DNA of 64,000 nt from an uncultured Bacteroidales bacterium (GTDB lineage: Bacteria; Bacteroidota; Bacteroidia; Bacteroidales; Paludibacteraceae): the NCBI GenBank assembly GCA_946411385.1, contig CAMKDV010000010.1, forward strand, positions 62,001 to 126,000, given 5' to 3'. A model generated the notes under the pieces. The model ran no database searches and had not been told where the DNA came from. It was given only the letters and a program-made list of their open reading frames with translations. Below, in pieces: positions 25,900 through 35,522 of the stretch (its first letter is position 1; the number at the start of each line of letters is the position of its first letter). Made by a program: the position numbers and the translations under genes.

Positions 25900-27744
25900 A
25901 TGACTAACGATCCTTTCTACAGACGCAACTACATTATTCGCGGAACGGTTATTCTAATCGTTCTGCTGTTTATTGTACGCTTGTTCTGGCTGCAAGTGAT
26001 TGACCAGTCGCAAAAGGAAAAAGCTGACAACAACGCCTTGTTGCGGCAAGTGGTTTATCCCTCGCGCGGATTGGTATACGACAGAAACGGAGAACTGCTG
26101 GTGTTTAACCAGCCCATCTACGAAGTGACTCTCATTCTGCGGGAGATGAAACAGGGGTTTGACACCGTGGCTTTCTGCCGATGTCTGAACATCGACAGCA
26201 CAGAGTTTGCAGAGAGAATGGCGCAAATCAAAGACAAACGCCGCAATCGAGGATTCTCCACCTATACGCCGCAGATATTTATGTCGCAACTGTCTAAACA
26301 GGATGTAGCATCTCTGCGCGAGACTTCGTACAAATATTCCGGCATGGGCATCCGCAAAAGAACGCTCCGCGGGTACAATTATCCATACGCCGCCCATATT
26401 CTGGGTTCGGTTGGTGAAGTGTCGCAATCCGATCTGGATCGCGACAGCTACTATCAGGCAGGCGATTATGCCGGGCGTGACGGCATGGAACGGACTTACG
26501 AGCAACGGTTGCGCGGAGAGAAAGGTGTGGAAGTTATTATGCGTGACTCGCGCGGAAGGATACAAGGTTCGTACCACGACGGCGAGGAAGATGTAGAAGC
26601 CATTGCCGGCAAAGATCTGCACCTGACGCTCGATATCCGTCTGCAAGCCGTAGCCGAACAACTGCTGAACGGCAAAGTGGGCAGTGCCGTAGCCATTGAA
26701 CCTTCGACGGGCGAGATACTGGCATTGGCATCGTCGCCTACATGGAATCCGGAGATACTGGTAGGCAAACAAAGGTCGGAACAATACAGCCGTCTGCTGG
26801 CAGATGAGGGCAAACCGCTGCTTAACCGTGCTACGCAGGCGATGTATCCTCCGGGATCGACCTTCAAGACGATACAATCGGTGGTGTGCTTACAGGAAGG
26901 CGGTATCACGCCCAACACTATGTATCCCTGTTCCGGTCCGGGATCAACGCCTATCAAGTGTACGCACCATCACGGATCGCCTGTGGCGCTGCTGGGAGCA
27001 ATAGAGCAGAGCTGTAACCCTTATTTCTGGTGCGCTTTCCGCGATATGCTTCAGAAAGAAGGCTATGGCAACGATAACGAGGTCTTCCGCAAGCGATATA
27101 ACCTGTGGCGTGAAGATGTGATGAAGTTCGGATTGGGGGCGAAGTTCGACCATACCGATATCAGCGAGCAGTCAACAGGCACTATTCCTTCGGAGAAGCT
27201 GTTTAACCGCACCTACGGGCAGAAAGGCTGGAAAGCGATTACTATCCGTTCGCTCAGTATCGGTCAGGGCGAGATACTGGCTACACCTTTGCAACTGGCT
27301 AACCAAGCGGCTACGCTGGCGAACAGAGGCTATTATATCACGCCGCATATCAACCGCGAACTGACCGACGATCCGCAACTGAGGCACGAGACGGGCATGA
27401 AAGCCGAATGGTTTGAACTGACGGCAGAAGGAATGCATCGCGTGATGACCAACGGTACGGGCAGGTGGAACAATATCGACAGTCTGCAGATGTGCGGCAA
27501 GACCGGTACGGCACAAAACCCTCACGGTAAAGATCACGCCATCTTCATCGGCTTTGCTCCGATGGACAATCCGAAGATCGCGGTGGCTGTGATTGTGGAG
27601 AACGCAGGTTTCGGCGCAACATGGGCAGCGCCTGTAGCTTCGCTGATGATGGAGCAATACCTGACCGACACCATCAAACGCAAACCGTTGTTCAACAAGA
27701 TAGCCAACGCCCATTTTACGACGGCACATGACACGAAACAATAG
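25900..27744 (+). CDS. mrdA: Penicillin-binding protein 2 (elongasome transpeptidase)
   Basis: A 614-residue class B PBP that crosslinks peptidoglycan during elongation, paired with RodA. It has an N-terminal membrane anchor (VILIVLLFIVRLFWLQVI), the pedestal domain with RGLVYDRNGELLVFNQPIYEV, and the transpeptidase domain. The latter has STFK (Ser320-Lys323), SCN (371-373) and KTG (534-536). The last 17 bp overlap rodA, which implies coupled translation. Confidence 0.96.
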   Translation: MTNDPFYRRNYIIRGTVILIVLLFIVRLFWLQVIDQSQKEKADNNALLRQVVYPSRGLVYDRNGELLVFNQPIYEVTLILREMKQGFDTVAFCRCLNIDSTEFAERMAQIKDKRRNRGFSTYTPQIFMSQLSKQDVASLRETSYKYSGMGIRKRTLRGYNYPYAAHILGSVGEVSQSDLDRDSYYQAGDYAGRDGMERTYEQRLRGEKGVEVIMRDSRGRIQGSYHDGEEDVEAIAGKDLHLTLDIRLQAVAEQLLNGKVGSAVAIEPSTGEILALASSPTWNPEILVGKQRSEQYSRLLADEGKPLLNRATQAMYPPGSTFKTIQSVVCLQEGGITPNTMYPCSGPGSTPIKCTHHHGSPVALLGAIEQSCNPYFWCAFRDMLQKEGYGNDNEVFRKRYNLWREDVMKFGLGAKFDHTDISEQSTGTIPSEKLFNRTYGQKGWKAITIRSLSIGQGEILATPLQLANQAATLANRGYYITPHINRELTDDPQLRHETGMKAEWFELTAEGMHRVMTNGTGRWNNIDSLQMCGKTGTAQNPHGKDHAIFIGFAPMDNPKIAVAVIVENAGFGATWAAPVASLMMEQYLTDTIKRKPLFNKIANAHFTTAHDTKQ

Positions 27745-29185
27745 TATAGTAGCAGGCTTGGACTGGATGTCGATCATCCTGTTTGTAGTGATTGCCCTGT
27801 TCGGATGGCTGAACATCTACGGGGCAGGCTATACGTTTGAGCAGACGTCGATGTTTGACCTGGGCAACCGCGCCGGCAAACAGCTTTTGTGGTTCGGTAT
27901 AGCGTGTTTCTTAGGTATAGCCGTACTATTTATCGAGGGACGGACGTACGAGGTGACGGCATATATCATCTATGCGGTGTGGCTACTGGTGCTACTGGCT
28001 ACGCCACTACTGGCACACAACACGAAAGGTTCGATGTCATGGATAGACCTTGGTCCGCTGAAGTTCCAGCCTGCGGAATTATCGAAGATGATTACGGCGC
28101 TGGCGTTGGCCAAATACATGGGCAGATACGACTATAAGGTTCGTTCGTGGCGCGATCTGGTTACGCCTGTTGTGCTGCTGGCCGTACCGGCTGCAATCAT
28201 CATGGTGTGGCAACGTGAGACAGGTTCGGCACTGGTGTATGCCTCTTTTCTGCTGATGTTCTACAGGATGGGCATGTCGGGTTATGTACTGACAGGCGGT
28301 TTGTCGTTTGCGCTGCTGTTCATCTGCTCGATCCGCTTTGACGCTATAGCTTTGCCTTTCGGCGTGGGAAGTGTGGGTGTGCTGCTGTGCTATCTGCTGC
28401 TGACGATCGTGGTGCTGTGTTTTGTGCTGTTTGAGGAAGGCGACCTGAAGCACGCACTCATCATGGCGGGGATTGTGACGGGACTGTATGGCGGAGGATG
28501 GCTGCTGACGCTATGGTATCCGACCAACTTCAATCTGCTCTCTCTCTGCGTGCTGGTGGCAATGATAGTGTATCACGCCGTACTGGTTATCTACCGTCGT
28601 CATTTCGCACAATTGCTGGTGACGGTTTATGTGGCGGTGGCCTTGCTTTTCTGCCAGGCATGTACGATAGTGTTTGAGAAAGTGCTGCAACCGCACCAAC
28701 GGACGCGTATAGAGGTGTTGCTGGGATTGAAAGATGATCCTACGGGCGCAGGGTACAATGTTAACCAGTCGCTTATCGCTATCGGTTCGGGACAGTTCAC
28801 AGGCAAAGGATTTCTGAAAGGCACACAAACGAAGTTGCGTTTCGTGCCGGAACAGGATACCGACTTTATCTTTTGCACGGTAGGTGAGGAATGGGGATTT
28901 GTAGGTTCGGCTATATTGCTGATTCTTTACTGCATTTTTATTGTGCATTTGATAACCATTGCCGAACGGCAACGAGACACTTTCTCGATGATCTATGCGT
29001 ATTGCGTGGCGGGTATCTTCCTATTCCACCTGACCATCAACATCGGCATGGTACTGGGTTTGCTGCCAGTTATCGGCATTCCGTTGCCGTTCTTCAGTTA
29101 CGGCGGTTCGTCGATGATTAGTTTCACGCTGCTGTTGTTTGTGTTGCTCAGATTGGATGCGGAACGACTGAACAAAATGCGCTAA
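27728..29185 (+). CDS. rodA: Peptidoglycan glycosyltransferase RodA
   Basis: A 485-residue SEDS-family polymerase with about ten membrane segments. Family motifs: KGSMSWIDLGPLKFQPAELSK, VWQRETGSALVYASFLLMFY, DPTGAGYNVNQSLIAIGSG with GKGFLKGTQTKLRFVPEQDTDFIF split over two blocks, and GLLPVIGIPLPFFSYGGSSM near the end. It is longer than E. coli RodA (370) because of an extra middle section of hydrophobic helices (about residues 195-300), a feature seen in Bacteroidota. It is the last gene of the mre cluster. Confidence 0.95.
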   Translation: MTRNNSIVAGLDWMSIILFVVIALFGWLNIYGAGYTFEQTSMFDLGNRAGKQLLWFGIACFLGIAVLFIEGRTYEVTAYIIYAVWLLVLLATPLLAHNTKGSMSWIDLGPLKFQPAELSKMITALALAKYMGRYDYKVRSWRDLVTPVVLLAVPAAIIMVWQRETGSALVYASFLLMFYRMGMSGYVLTGGLSFALLFICSIRFDAIALPFGVGSVGVLLCYLLLTIVVLCFVLFEEGDLKHALIMAGIVTGLYGGGWLLTLWYPTNFNLLSLCVLVAMIVYHAVLVIYRRHFAQLLVTVYVAVALLFCQACTIVFEKVLQPHQRTRIEVLLGLKDDPTGAGYNVNQSLIAIGSGQFTGKGFLKGTQTKLRFVPEQDTDFIFCTVGEEWGFVGSAILLILYCIFIVHLITIAERQRDTFSMIYAYCVAGIFLFHLTINIGMVLGLLPVIGIPLPFFSYGGSSMISFTLLLFVLLRLDAERLNKMR

Positions 29186-29232
29186 AACCTCGATGAAACC
29201 TCGATAAAAGTGTGACAAAAGCTCGATAAAAC
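29184..29232. repeat. Degenerate CTCGATAAAA repeats after rodA
   Basis: AAACCTCGATG, AAACCTCGATA and AAGCTCGATA occur within 49 bp between rodA and tcdA. They are direct, imperfect and AT-rich. No promoter or terminator was identified in this 84-bp gap. Confidence 0.5.
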
Positions 29233-29269
29233 CCTGATTAAATGGTGCTCACAGATGAAGGTTTAGAAA

Positions 29270-30013
29270 ATGGCAAAGATTGACTCAAATATTTTCAGCA
29301 GGACCAAGTTGCTGTTAGGTGAAGAGGCTTTGGAGAAGATGGCCGAATGTCGCGTCATTCTGTTCGGCGTGGGAGGTGTAGGATCGTGGTGCGCAGAGAC
29401 GTTAGTGAGAACAGGCATCCATCATCTGACGATAGTGGACAGCGATGTGGTGATGGCATCGAACATCAACCGACAGTTGCCGGCCACGACGCTGACTGTG
29501 GGGCAAGCGAAAGTGGAAGTACTACGCGAACGCTTACTGCAGATCAATCCCGAGGCAAAGATAAAGGCGTTGGCTATGCGGTTTAATGAAGAGACGGCTG
29601 AGAGTTTTCGGCTGGAAGAATATGACTATGTGATAGACGCCATCGACTCGCTCAAGGATAAAGCCGAACTTATTCTGAGGAGCACGGCTATCGAGCATGT
29701 GACGCTACTGAGCAGCATGGGCGCGGCACTCAAGATCGACCCAACGCGCATCCGCATCGCGGATTTCAGGAAAGTGGAAGGCGATCCGCTGGCACGGGCG
29801 CTAAGACACAGGTTCAAACAAGTAGGATGTTTTCCGCAGAAAAAGTTTATGTGCATCTACAGCGACGAACATCTTCAGGATAGCTATGAGAGTCCTGAAC
29901 ATGCCCATGGCACAGCGGCACATATAACTGCCATCTTCGGGAATATGCTGGCATCGATAGTCGTGCAGGATGTATATCGACATTACAAAACCGACGTAGA
30001 AGACTGCCAATAG
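29270..30013 (+). CDS. tcdA: tRNA threonylcarbamoyladenosine dehydratase
   Basis: A 247-residue E1-like ThiF-fold enzyme (TcdA/CsdL) that uses ATP to cyclise t6A37 to ct6A in tRNAs reading ANN codons. It begins with FSRTKLLLGEEALEKM, has the nucleotide motif VILFGVGGVGSWCAETLVR, TIVDSDVVMASNINRQLPA, DAIDSLKDKAELI and LLSSMGAALKIDPTRI. In the C-terminal part KFMCIYSDE and HGTAAHITAIFGNMLAS agree with TcdA rather than ThiF or MoeB. Length is normal. Confidence 0.9.
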   Translation: MAKIDSNIFSRTKLLLGEEALEKMAECRVILFGVGGVGSWCAETLVRTGIHHLTIVDSDVVMASNINRQLPATTLTVGQAKVEVLRERLLQINPEAKIKALAMRFNEETAESFRLEEYDYVIDAIDSLKDKAELILRSTAIEHVTLLSSMGAALKIDPTRIRIADFRKVEGDPLARALRHRFKQVGCFPQKKFMCIYSDEHLQDSYESPEHAHGTAAHITAIFGNMLASIVVQDVYRHYKTDVEDCQ

Positions 30014-30122
30014 GTTGATTTCGGGAAAGAAAACGCTGTTGGGCACGATTTTTGTAGGAAATAAAACGGCATTGTGTGCCCCGTGGCGAAAGCCTTTGAA
30101 GAGAAAATAAAAGAAAAAAGAT

Positions 30123-30437
30123 ATGGTATATGAAGTAACAGACGCCAACCTGAAAGAATTGTTGGCAGGAGAGAAGCCCGTAGTGGTTGATTGCTGGGCG
30201 CCTTGGTGCGGTCCGTGCAAGATGATGCATCCTGTGATTGACGAGGTAGCCGCAGCGACGGAGGGGAAAGTGGTAGTCGGCAAGTTGAATGTGGACGAGA
30301 ACCCCGAAGTTTGCGACCGTTTCGGTATCATGAACATCCCGACGATCCTGTTCTTTAAGAACGGAGAGTTGGTAGACCGTCAGGTAGGTTATTGCCCGAA
30401 GCCCAAGTTGCTGCCTTTGGTAGAAGCTCTGGCATAG
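30123..30437 (+). CDS. trxA: Thioredoxin
   Basis: A 104-residue cytoplasmic thioredoxin with the active site WCGPC (Cys29, Cys32), preceded by VVVDCWAPW and followed by the cis-proline loop IMNIPTILFFKNGELV. No signal peptide. A tRNA-Arg gene starts 12 bp after its stop. Confidence 0.95.
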   Translation: MVYEVTDANLKELLAGEKPVVVDCWAPWCGPCKMMHPVIDEVAAATEGKVVVGKLNVDENPEVCDRFGIMNIPTILFFKNGELVDRQVGYCPKPKLLPLVEALA

Positions 30438-30448
30438 ATTAGGGCAAT

Positions 30449-30522
30449 GGTTCGGTAGCTCAGTTGGATAGAGCAACAGCCTTCTAAGCTGTGGGTCCCG
30501 GGTTCGAATCCCGGCCGAATCA
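30449..30522 (+). tRNA. tRNA-Arg, anticodon UCU
   Basis: The 74-nt cloverleaf folds completely. The acceptor stem is GGTTCGG with CCGAATC (one G-U), the D arm GCTC/GAGC, the anticodon stem ACAGC/GCTGT with loop CTTCTAA (anticodon TCT at 34-36), and the T arm CCGGG-TTCGAAT-CCCGG. The discriminator is A. CCA is not encoded. It should read AGA and AGG. Confidence 0.97.
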
Positions 30523-30622
30523 CGTTGCGTTCGGCAACGCGGTCGCATCAGATTGCGCTTGGCGCAATAAAGGCGACGCGTGTCTCCGCTCTCCCCATGC
30601 GAAAGCTTTGCTTTCTTTGGGG
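30523..30622 (+). other. Three successive hairpins between tRNA-Arg and rpoD
   Basis: Stem 1: CGTTGC/GCAACG (30523-30539), directly after the tRNA. Stem 2: outer GTCGC/GCGAC (30542-30546 and 30573-30577) enclosing ATTGCGC-TTG-GCGCAAT (30552-30568). Stem 3: CCCCA...TGGGG enclosing GAAAGC-TTT-GCTTTC (30593-30622). None ends in a T-run, so they are not plain terminators. They may guide tRNA 3' processing or form a structured leader of rpoD. No consensus promoter was seen before rpoD. Confidence 0.6.
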
Positions 30623-30657
30623 ACCCCAGAATAGGACAAAGATTATAATTATAATAC

Positions 30658-31518
30658 ATGCGTCAATTAAAAATTACAAAATCGATTACGAATCGTGAGT
30701 CGCAGTCTCTGGACAAGTTCTTGCAGGAGATAGGCCGCGAGGAGTTGATTTCCGTAGAGGAGGAGGTAGAACTGGCAGGACGTATCCGTAACGGTGACAT
30801 GGCCGCCCGTGAGCGGCTGGTGAATGCCAACCTCCGATTCGTCGTTTCAGTAGCCAAGCAATACCAAAACCAAGGCTTGAGCCTTCCTGACCTTATCAAT
30901 GAAGGAAACTTCGGACTAATCAAAGCCGCCGAGAAATTTGATGAGACTCGCGGTTTCAAGTTCATTTCGTACGCCGTTTGGTGGATTCGTCAATCCATTC
31001 TTCAGGCATTGGCAGAGCAGGCACGTATCGTTCGTCTGCCGCTTAATCAGGTAGGTTCGCTGAACAAGATCCAGAAAGCCTACTCGCGTTTCGAGCAGGA
31101 GTTTGAGCGTCGTCCGTCGGCAGAAGAGCTGGCGGAAGAGTTGGAAATGCCTGTGGACAAGATCGCCGAGATCCTGAGGATGCAAGGCCGCCACGTGAGC
31201 ATGGATGCTCCGTTTGTTGACGGGGAGGACAACAGTCTGATCGACGTGATGGAGAACCAAGATTCACCACGTGCCGACAGAGGATTGATAAGCGAGTCGC
31301 TGCATCAGGAGATTGATCGTGCTCTGGCTACTCTGAGTCAGCGTGAGCAGATCATCGTGCGCAAGTTCTTTGGTTACGGCGAGCAGGAGAAGACCCTGGA
31401 AGAGATCGGCGTAGAGATGGGCCTGACGCGTGAGCGCGTACGCCAGATCAAGGAGAAAGCCGTAAAGAACCTCGCCAATAACTCCCGCAGCAAAGTACTG
31501 CGGACATATCTGGGGTAA
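30658..31518 (+). CDS. rpoD: Primary sigma factor of RNA polymerase
   Basis: A 286-residue sigma-70 factor of the short Bacteroidota type (sigma-ABfr), lacking a long region 1.1. It has region 1.2 ([19 protein letters not shown]), region 2 ([20 protein letters not shown] and [20 protein letters not shown]), region 3 and region 4.2 ([20 protein letters not shown]). Its relatives recognise the TTTG/TAnnTTTG promoters found elsewhere in this window. The ATG at 30658 begins the conserved [14 protein letters not shown]. Confidence 0.97.
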   Translation: MRQLKITKSITNRESQSLDKFLQEIGREELISVEEEVELAGRIRNGDMAARERLVNANLRFVVSVAKQYQNQGLSLPDLINEGNFGLIKAAEKFDETRGFKFISYAVWWIRQSILQALAEQARIVRLPLNQVGSLNKIQKAYSRFEQEFERRPSAEELAEELEMPVDKIAEILRMQGRHVSMDAPFVDGEDNSLIDVMENQDSPRADRGLISESLHQEIDRALATLSQREQIIVRKFFGYGEQEKTLEEIGVEMGLTRERVRQIKEKAVKNLANNSRSKVLRTYLG

Positions 31519-31564
31519 TTGACGATTTACAATTGACAATTTACAATTGATTGACAATTGAGAA
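31519..31564. repeat. Heptad repeats between rpoD and the HD gene
   Basis: TTGACGA, TTTACAA, TTGACAA, TTTACAA, a 4-bp slip (TTGA), TTGACAA and TTGAGAA run from just after the rpoD stop to the ATG at 31564. Units alternate between TTGACAA and TTTACAA. Confidence 0.85.
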
Positions 31565-32784
31565 TGGCGAACAAAAGGAAGATCATCAATGACCCGGTGT
31601 TCGGGTTCATATCTATCCCGAACGAACTTATCTACGACGTGCTACAACACCCCTATGTGCAACGTCTGAACCGCATACGACAACTTGGTTTGTCGTTTGT
31701 CGTTTATCCGGGTGCCCAGCACAGCCGTTTTTTGCACTCGATAGGCGCGATGCATCTGATGAGCGACGCCATCGCTTCGCTGCGCCAGAAAGGTATCACT
31801 ATCACGGATGAAGAGGCTACCGGCGCGATGATAGCTATCCTGCTTCACGACCTGGGGCACGCACCGTTCTCGCATGTGATGGAGCACACGCTGATAGAGG
31901 GCATCACGCATGAGGATGTATCGCTCATCATGATGGAGCAGATCAACAGGGAGATGCATGGCGCGCTGGACACAGCTATTGCCATCTTCCGCAATACCTA
32001 TCCGAAGCATTTTCTCCACCAGCTTATATCCTCACAGTTGGATATGGACAGGATGGACTACCTCTGCCGCGACTCGTTTTTCTCGGGCGTGACGGAAGGC
32101 AGCGTGGCGTCGGCGCGAATAATAAAGATGCTGAACGTGGTAGATGACCGGCTGGTGATTGAGGCGAAAGGCATCTATTCGGTGGAGAAGTTCCTGGTAG
32201 CACGGCGGCTGATGTACTGGCAGGTTTACCTGCACAAGACCTCCGTAGCTGCCGAGCAGCTGCTGATCAAGATTCTGGCTCGTGCCAAACAATTGGCGCA
32301 CGAAGGTGTGGAACTGTTCTGCGCACCGGCTTTGCACTATTTTCTCTACCATAGCGTTACTGGCACGATGTTTGCCCACGACAGTTTTGCCTTGCAGCAA
32401 TACGCCCTGCTGGATGACTCGGATATGTTGTCCGCCATCAAAGCCTGGACGGCGCATCCCGATGCCGTGCTACGCACACTGGCAGACGCGTTCGTCAACC
32501 GCAGACTGTTCAAAGGACGGCTGCTGAGCGAACCGCTAAGCAAAGTAGAGCGAGAGGAATTGAAAAAGAAATATGCAGAGCAGATAGGTATCTCTGAAAA
32601 AGAAGCAGAGTATTTCTTTGTGGAGCATGTGTCCACCTCGAACACCTATTCCGAGAAAGATGACAGTATTGACATCCTTTACAACGACGGAACAGTGAAA
32701 AATATAGCCGACGCATCGGACATGCTCAACTTGCAGACGCTGACCTACAAGCCACAAAAACTTTACTTATTTTACTATCAATGA
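31564..32784 (+). CDS. HD-domain phosphohydrolase, dGTPase/SAMHD1-like
   Basis: A 406-residue HD-superfamily protein, likely a (d)NTP phosphohydrolase like YwfO. Metal-site motifs: [47 protein letters not shown] (the HD pair), and [22 protein letters not shown]-terminal region ([20 protein letters not shown]) is typical of this subgroup. ATG at 31564 is chosen over a TTG two codons earlier. It overlaps lpxD by 4 bp, an arrangement I recall as common in Bacteroidota. Confidence 0.88.
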   Translation: MANKRKIINDPVFGFISIPNELIYDVLQHPYVQRLNRIRQLGLSFVVYPGAQHSRFLHSIGAMHLMSDAIASLRQKGITITDEEATGAMIAILLHDLGHAPFSHVMEHTLIEGITHEDVSLIMMEQINREMHGALDTAIAIFRNTYPKHFLHQLISSQLDMDRMDYLCRDSFFSGVTEGSVASARIIKMLNVVDDRLVIEAKGIYSVEKFLVARRLMYWQVYLHKTSVAAEQLLIKILARAKQLAHEGVELFCAPALHYFLYHSVTGTMFAHDSFALQQYALLDDSDMLSAIKAWTAHPDAVLRTLADAFVNRRLFKGRLLSEPLSKVEREELKKKYAEQIGISEKEAEYFFVEHVSTSNTYSEKDDSIDILYNDGTVKNIADASDMLNLQTLTYKPQKLYLFYYQ

Positions 32785-33809
32785 TGCAGTTTACCGCAGA
32801 ACAAATAGCCGCATTCGTCGGTGGAAGAGTGATAGGCGCCCCGAAGGTAGAGGTGCATGATGTCAGTTCGATAGAGGCCGGAAAAGAAGGCACGCTTTCG
32901 TACGTGACGGATGCAAAGTATCTTCCGCACCTTGCCACGACCGCCGCTTCGGTGGTGCTGTTGTCGAAAGAGCTGTATAGCGAAACATTGGCTACAAGCG
33001 CGACGCTTATCCTGGTTGAGAACGCCCGTCAGGCAATAGGGCAACTGCTGCAAGGCGTGTCGGAAATACTTCGTCCGAAAAAGCAGGGCGTGGAACAGCC
33101 GGTGTATATCGCCAATGGCGTCAGTGTGCCTGAAGACTGTTATATAGGCGCTTTTGCCTATATAGGACAACATGTCAAGTTGGGCAAAGGCGTGCAGATT
33201 TATCCGCAGGCATATATAGGCGATCATGTGACGATAGGCGACAACACAATCATCTATGCCGGCGTGAAGATTTATGATTATTGCCAGATAGGCAAGGATT
33301 GTATCATCCATTCGGGCTGCGTGATCGGTGCTGACGGTTTCGGTTTTGAGCCGGATGCCAACGGCGTTAACCACAAGATTCCGCAAATAGGTTCGGTAAT
33401 CATAGCCGATGACGTGGAACTGGGCGCCAACACGACCGTGGATCGCGCGATGATGGGGAACACCTACGTAGGGCCGAACACCAAAGTGGATAACCTCGTG
33501 CAGATTGCTCATAACGTGCAGGTAGGCGACTCGTCGTTCCTCTGCGCACAAGTGGGTATAGCCGGATCGACGACGATAGGCAAACATTGTATCCTTGCCG
33601 GTCAGGTAGGCGTAGCCGGACATATAACCGTTGCCGACAACGTGATCTGCGGAGCACAGACAGGCGTGGCGGGTAGCATCCGTCAGGCAGGTCAGTACCA
33701 GGGTTCGCCGGCTATTGATGCGATGAACTGGCGCAGGTCGTCCATCGTCTTCAAGAACCTGCCCGACATGCAGCGCGACGTCAATAACCTCAAAAAGAAC
33801 GCACAATGA
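32781..33809 (+). CDS. lpxD: UDP-3-O-(3-hydroxyacyl)glucosamine N-acyltransferase LpxD
   Basis: Third enzyme of lipid A synthesis, a cytoplasmic trimer adding the second acyl chain from 3-hydroxyacyl-ACP. The 342-residue protein has the N-terminal uridine-binding domain ([31 protein letters not shown]) and a left-handed beta helix of hexapeptide repeats. [20 protein letters not shown] contains the catalytic His. A C-terminal helix follows ([20 protein letters not shown]). ATGA overlaps join it to the HD gene before and lpxC after. Confidence 0.96.
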   Translation: MMQFTAEQIAAFVGGRVIGAPKVEVHDVSSIEAGKEGTLSYVTDAKYLPHLATTAASVVLLSKELYSETLATSATLILVENARQAIGQLLQGVSEILRPKKQGVEQPVYIANGVSVPEDCYIGAFAYIGQHVKLGKGVQIYPQAYIGDHVTIGDNTIIYAGVKIYDYCQIGKDCIIHSGCVIGADGFGFEPDANGVNHKIPQIGSVIIADDVELGANTTVDRAMMGNTYVGPNTKVDNLVQIAHNVQVGDSSFLCAQVGIAGSTTIGKHCILAGQVGVAGHITVADNVICGAQTGVAGSIRQAGQYQGSPAIDAMNWRRSSIVFKNLPDMQRDVNNLKKNAQ

Positions 33810-34714
33810 AGCAACACACCATAGCCAAACCCTTTACGCTGGAAGGCAAAGGTCTGCATACGGGCGTGTATATCCACGCACGGTTTGTGCCGGCAGCGCC
33901 GGACTACGGCATTCGTCTATGCCGCACCGACCTGCCCGACCAACCTATCCACCATGCGTATGCCGACTATGTGTCCGCCACCGAGCGAGGCACCGTCCTG
34001 GAGCATGGCAGCTGGCGCATATCCACAGTAGAGCATTCGCTTTCCGCCTTGTATGCCATGGGTATAGACAACTGCCTCATCGAGGTGGACGGCCCCGAGA
34101 TGCCCATCCTGGACGGCAGCGCGATGCCTTACATCAAAGCCGTGCAGCAGGCAGGTATCGTGGAGCAGGATGCCGAAGCGGAGGTATATGTAGTGACCGA
34201 GCCTATTGAGTATGTGTCCGAGCACGGCAACCGCCTATTGCTCACGCCGTCCGACAGTTATCAGGTGGAGGTAGAGGTACGCTATCCGTCGCAGATACTT
34301 AGTTTGCAGCGTGCCGAACTGCATAGTCTTGCCGACTATCCGCGCGAGATAGCTGCTGCCCGCACGTTCTGCTTTGTGCGCGAGATAGAGCCGCTGCTCC
34401 GCATGGGACTCATCAAAGGCGGCGACCTGAAGAATGCGCTCGTCATCTACGAGACGCCCATGTCGCAGGAAGGATTGGACTACCTGACGGACAAACTCGG
34501 TCAGGCAAGGCTGGATGCCGGCAAGCTGGGCTATCTGTCGCCTATCCATTACCACAACGAACCGGCACGCCACAAACTGCTGGATATCATCGGCGACCTC
34601 TCACTCATCGGTTGCCGCCTGCAAGCCAAGGTCTATGCCGAGAAACCCGGTCACACGTTCAACACCTCGTGTGCCAAACAATTACGTAACAAGATTTATC
34701 CCAAACAGTTATGA
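33806..34714 (+). CDS. lpxC: UDP-3-O-acyl-GlcNAc deacetylase LpxC, not fused to FabZ
   Basis: Committed zinc-dependent step of lipid A synthesis. The 302-residue protein begins with [17 protein letters not shown], has the zinc-binding [20 protein letters not shown] with His77, [14 protein letters not shown], and the second zinc site and catalytic His in [15 protein letters not shown]. It stops directly after the LpxC domain ([13 protein letters not shown]). In most Bacteroidales I know of, this gene continues into a FabZ domain to about 460 residues; here it does not. lpxA starts on the overlapping ATGA. Confidence 0.95.
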   Translation: MKQHTIAKPFTLEGKGLHTGVYIHARFVPAAPDYGIRLCRTDLPDQPIHHAYADYVSATERGTVLEHGSWRISTVEHSLSALYAMGIDNCLIEVDGPEMPILDGSAMPYIKAVQQAGIVEQDAEAEVYVVTEPIEYVSEHGNRLLLTPSDSYQVEVEVRYPSQILSLQRAELHSLADYPREIAAARTFCFVREIEPLLRMGLIKGGDLKNALVIYETPMSQEGLDYLTDKLGQARLDAGKLGYLSPIHYHNEPARHKLLDIIGDLSLIGCRLQAKVYAEKPGHTFNTSCAKQLRNKIYPKQL

Positions 34715-35487
34715 TACATCCATTAGCCTGTGTTGACCCCAAGGCTGTCATTGACCCGACAGCAGAGATAGGTCCGTTTGCATATATCGAAGCCAACGTG
34801 GAGATTGGTGCGCGCACCAAGATCATGGCTAACGCGTCCGTCATGTATGGCACACGTCTCGGTGCTGATTGTACCGTCTTTCCTTCCGCAGTAGTAGGTG
34901 CTATACCACAGGACTTGAAGTTCAAAGGCGAAGATACACTTGCCATCATCGGTGACCACACTGTCATCCGCGAATGCGCTACCATTCACCGCGGTACAGC
35001 CAGCAAAGGTCAGACCATAGTGGGTAGCCACTGCCTCATTATGGCGTATTCGCATGTGGCGCACGACTGTCTGTTGCACGATCATATCATCATGTCGAAT
35101 GCTACGCAGCTGGCTGGCGAAGTGGTGGTGGATGATTACGCCATCCTCGGTGGCGGTTCGCTCGTGCATCAGTTCACGCACGTAGGAGCGCACTCGATGA
35201 CGCAAGGCGGCACTCGTGTCAACAAAGATATACCGCCCTACGTTATCGCGGCACGCGAACCGGTTTCGTTCTGCGGAATCAACTCTGTTGGTCTCAACCG
35301 CCGCGGATTTACGCGCGAGCAGATAGGGGCTATTCAGGATACCTACCGCTTGATTTATATGTCGGGTCTGAACGTTTCGCAGGCACTCCAGCAGATCAAC
35401 GACACCCTGCCCGCCTCGCCCGAAAGGGATGCCATCATCGCGTTCATCACATCCTCTCCGCGAGGCGTGATACGCGGCACGATGTAA
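34711..35487 (+). CDS. lpxA: UDP-N-acetylglucosamine O-acyltransferase LpxA
   Basis: First enzyme of lipid A synthesis, transferring 3-hydroxyacyl from ACP to UDP-GlcNAc. The 258-residue protein is a hexapeptide-repeat beta helix starting HPLACVDPKAVIDPTAEIGP. It has the catalytic-His segment SHVAHDCLLHDHIIMSN, GGGSLVHQFTHVGAHSMTQG, and a C-terminal helical part (VGLNRRGFTREQIGAIQDTY). Placing lpxD-lpxC-lpxA together allows coordinated expression of the pathway start. Confidence 0.96.
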   Translation: MIHPLACVDPKAVIDPTAEIGPFAYIEANVEIGARTKIMANASVMYGTRLGADCTVFPSAVVGAIPQDLKFKGEDTLAIIGDHTVIRECATIHRGTASKGQTIVGSHCLIMAYSHVAHDCLLHDHIIMSNATQLAGEVVVDDYAILGGGSLVHQFTHVGAHSMTQGGTRVNKDIPPYVIAAREPVSFCGINSVGLNRRGFTREQIGAIQDTYRLIYMSGLNVSQALQQINDTLPASPERDAIIAFITSSPRGVIRGTM

Positions 35488-35522
35488 AAAAGATTGCACA
35501 TAACCGCTTAAACACGTATATT

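Noticed and set aside
30014..30122. Inverted repeat GGGCAC...GTGCCC before trxA as a regulatory stem
   Set aside because: Only 6 bp with a loop of about 30 nt and no other support.
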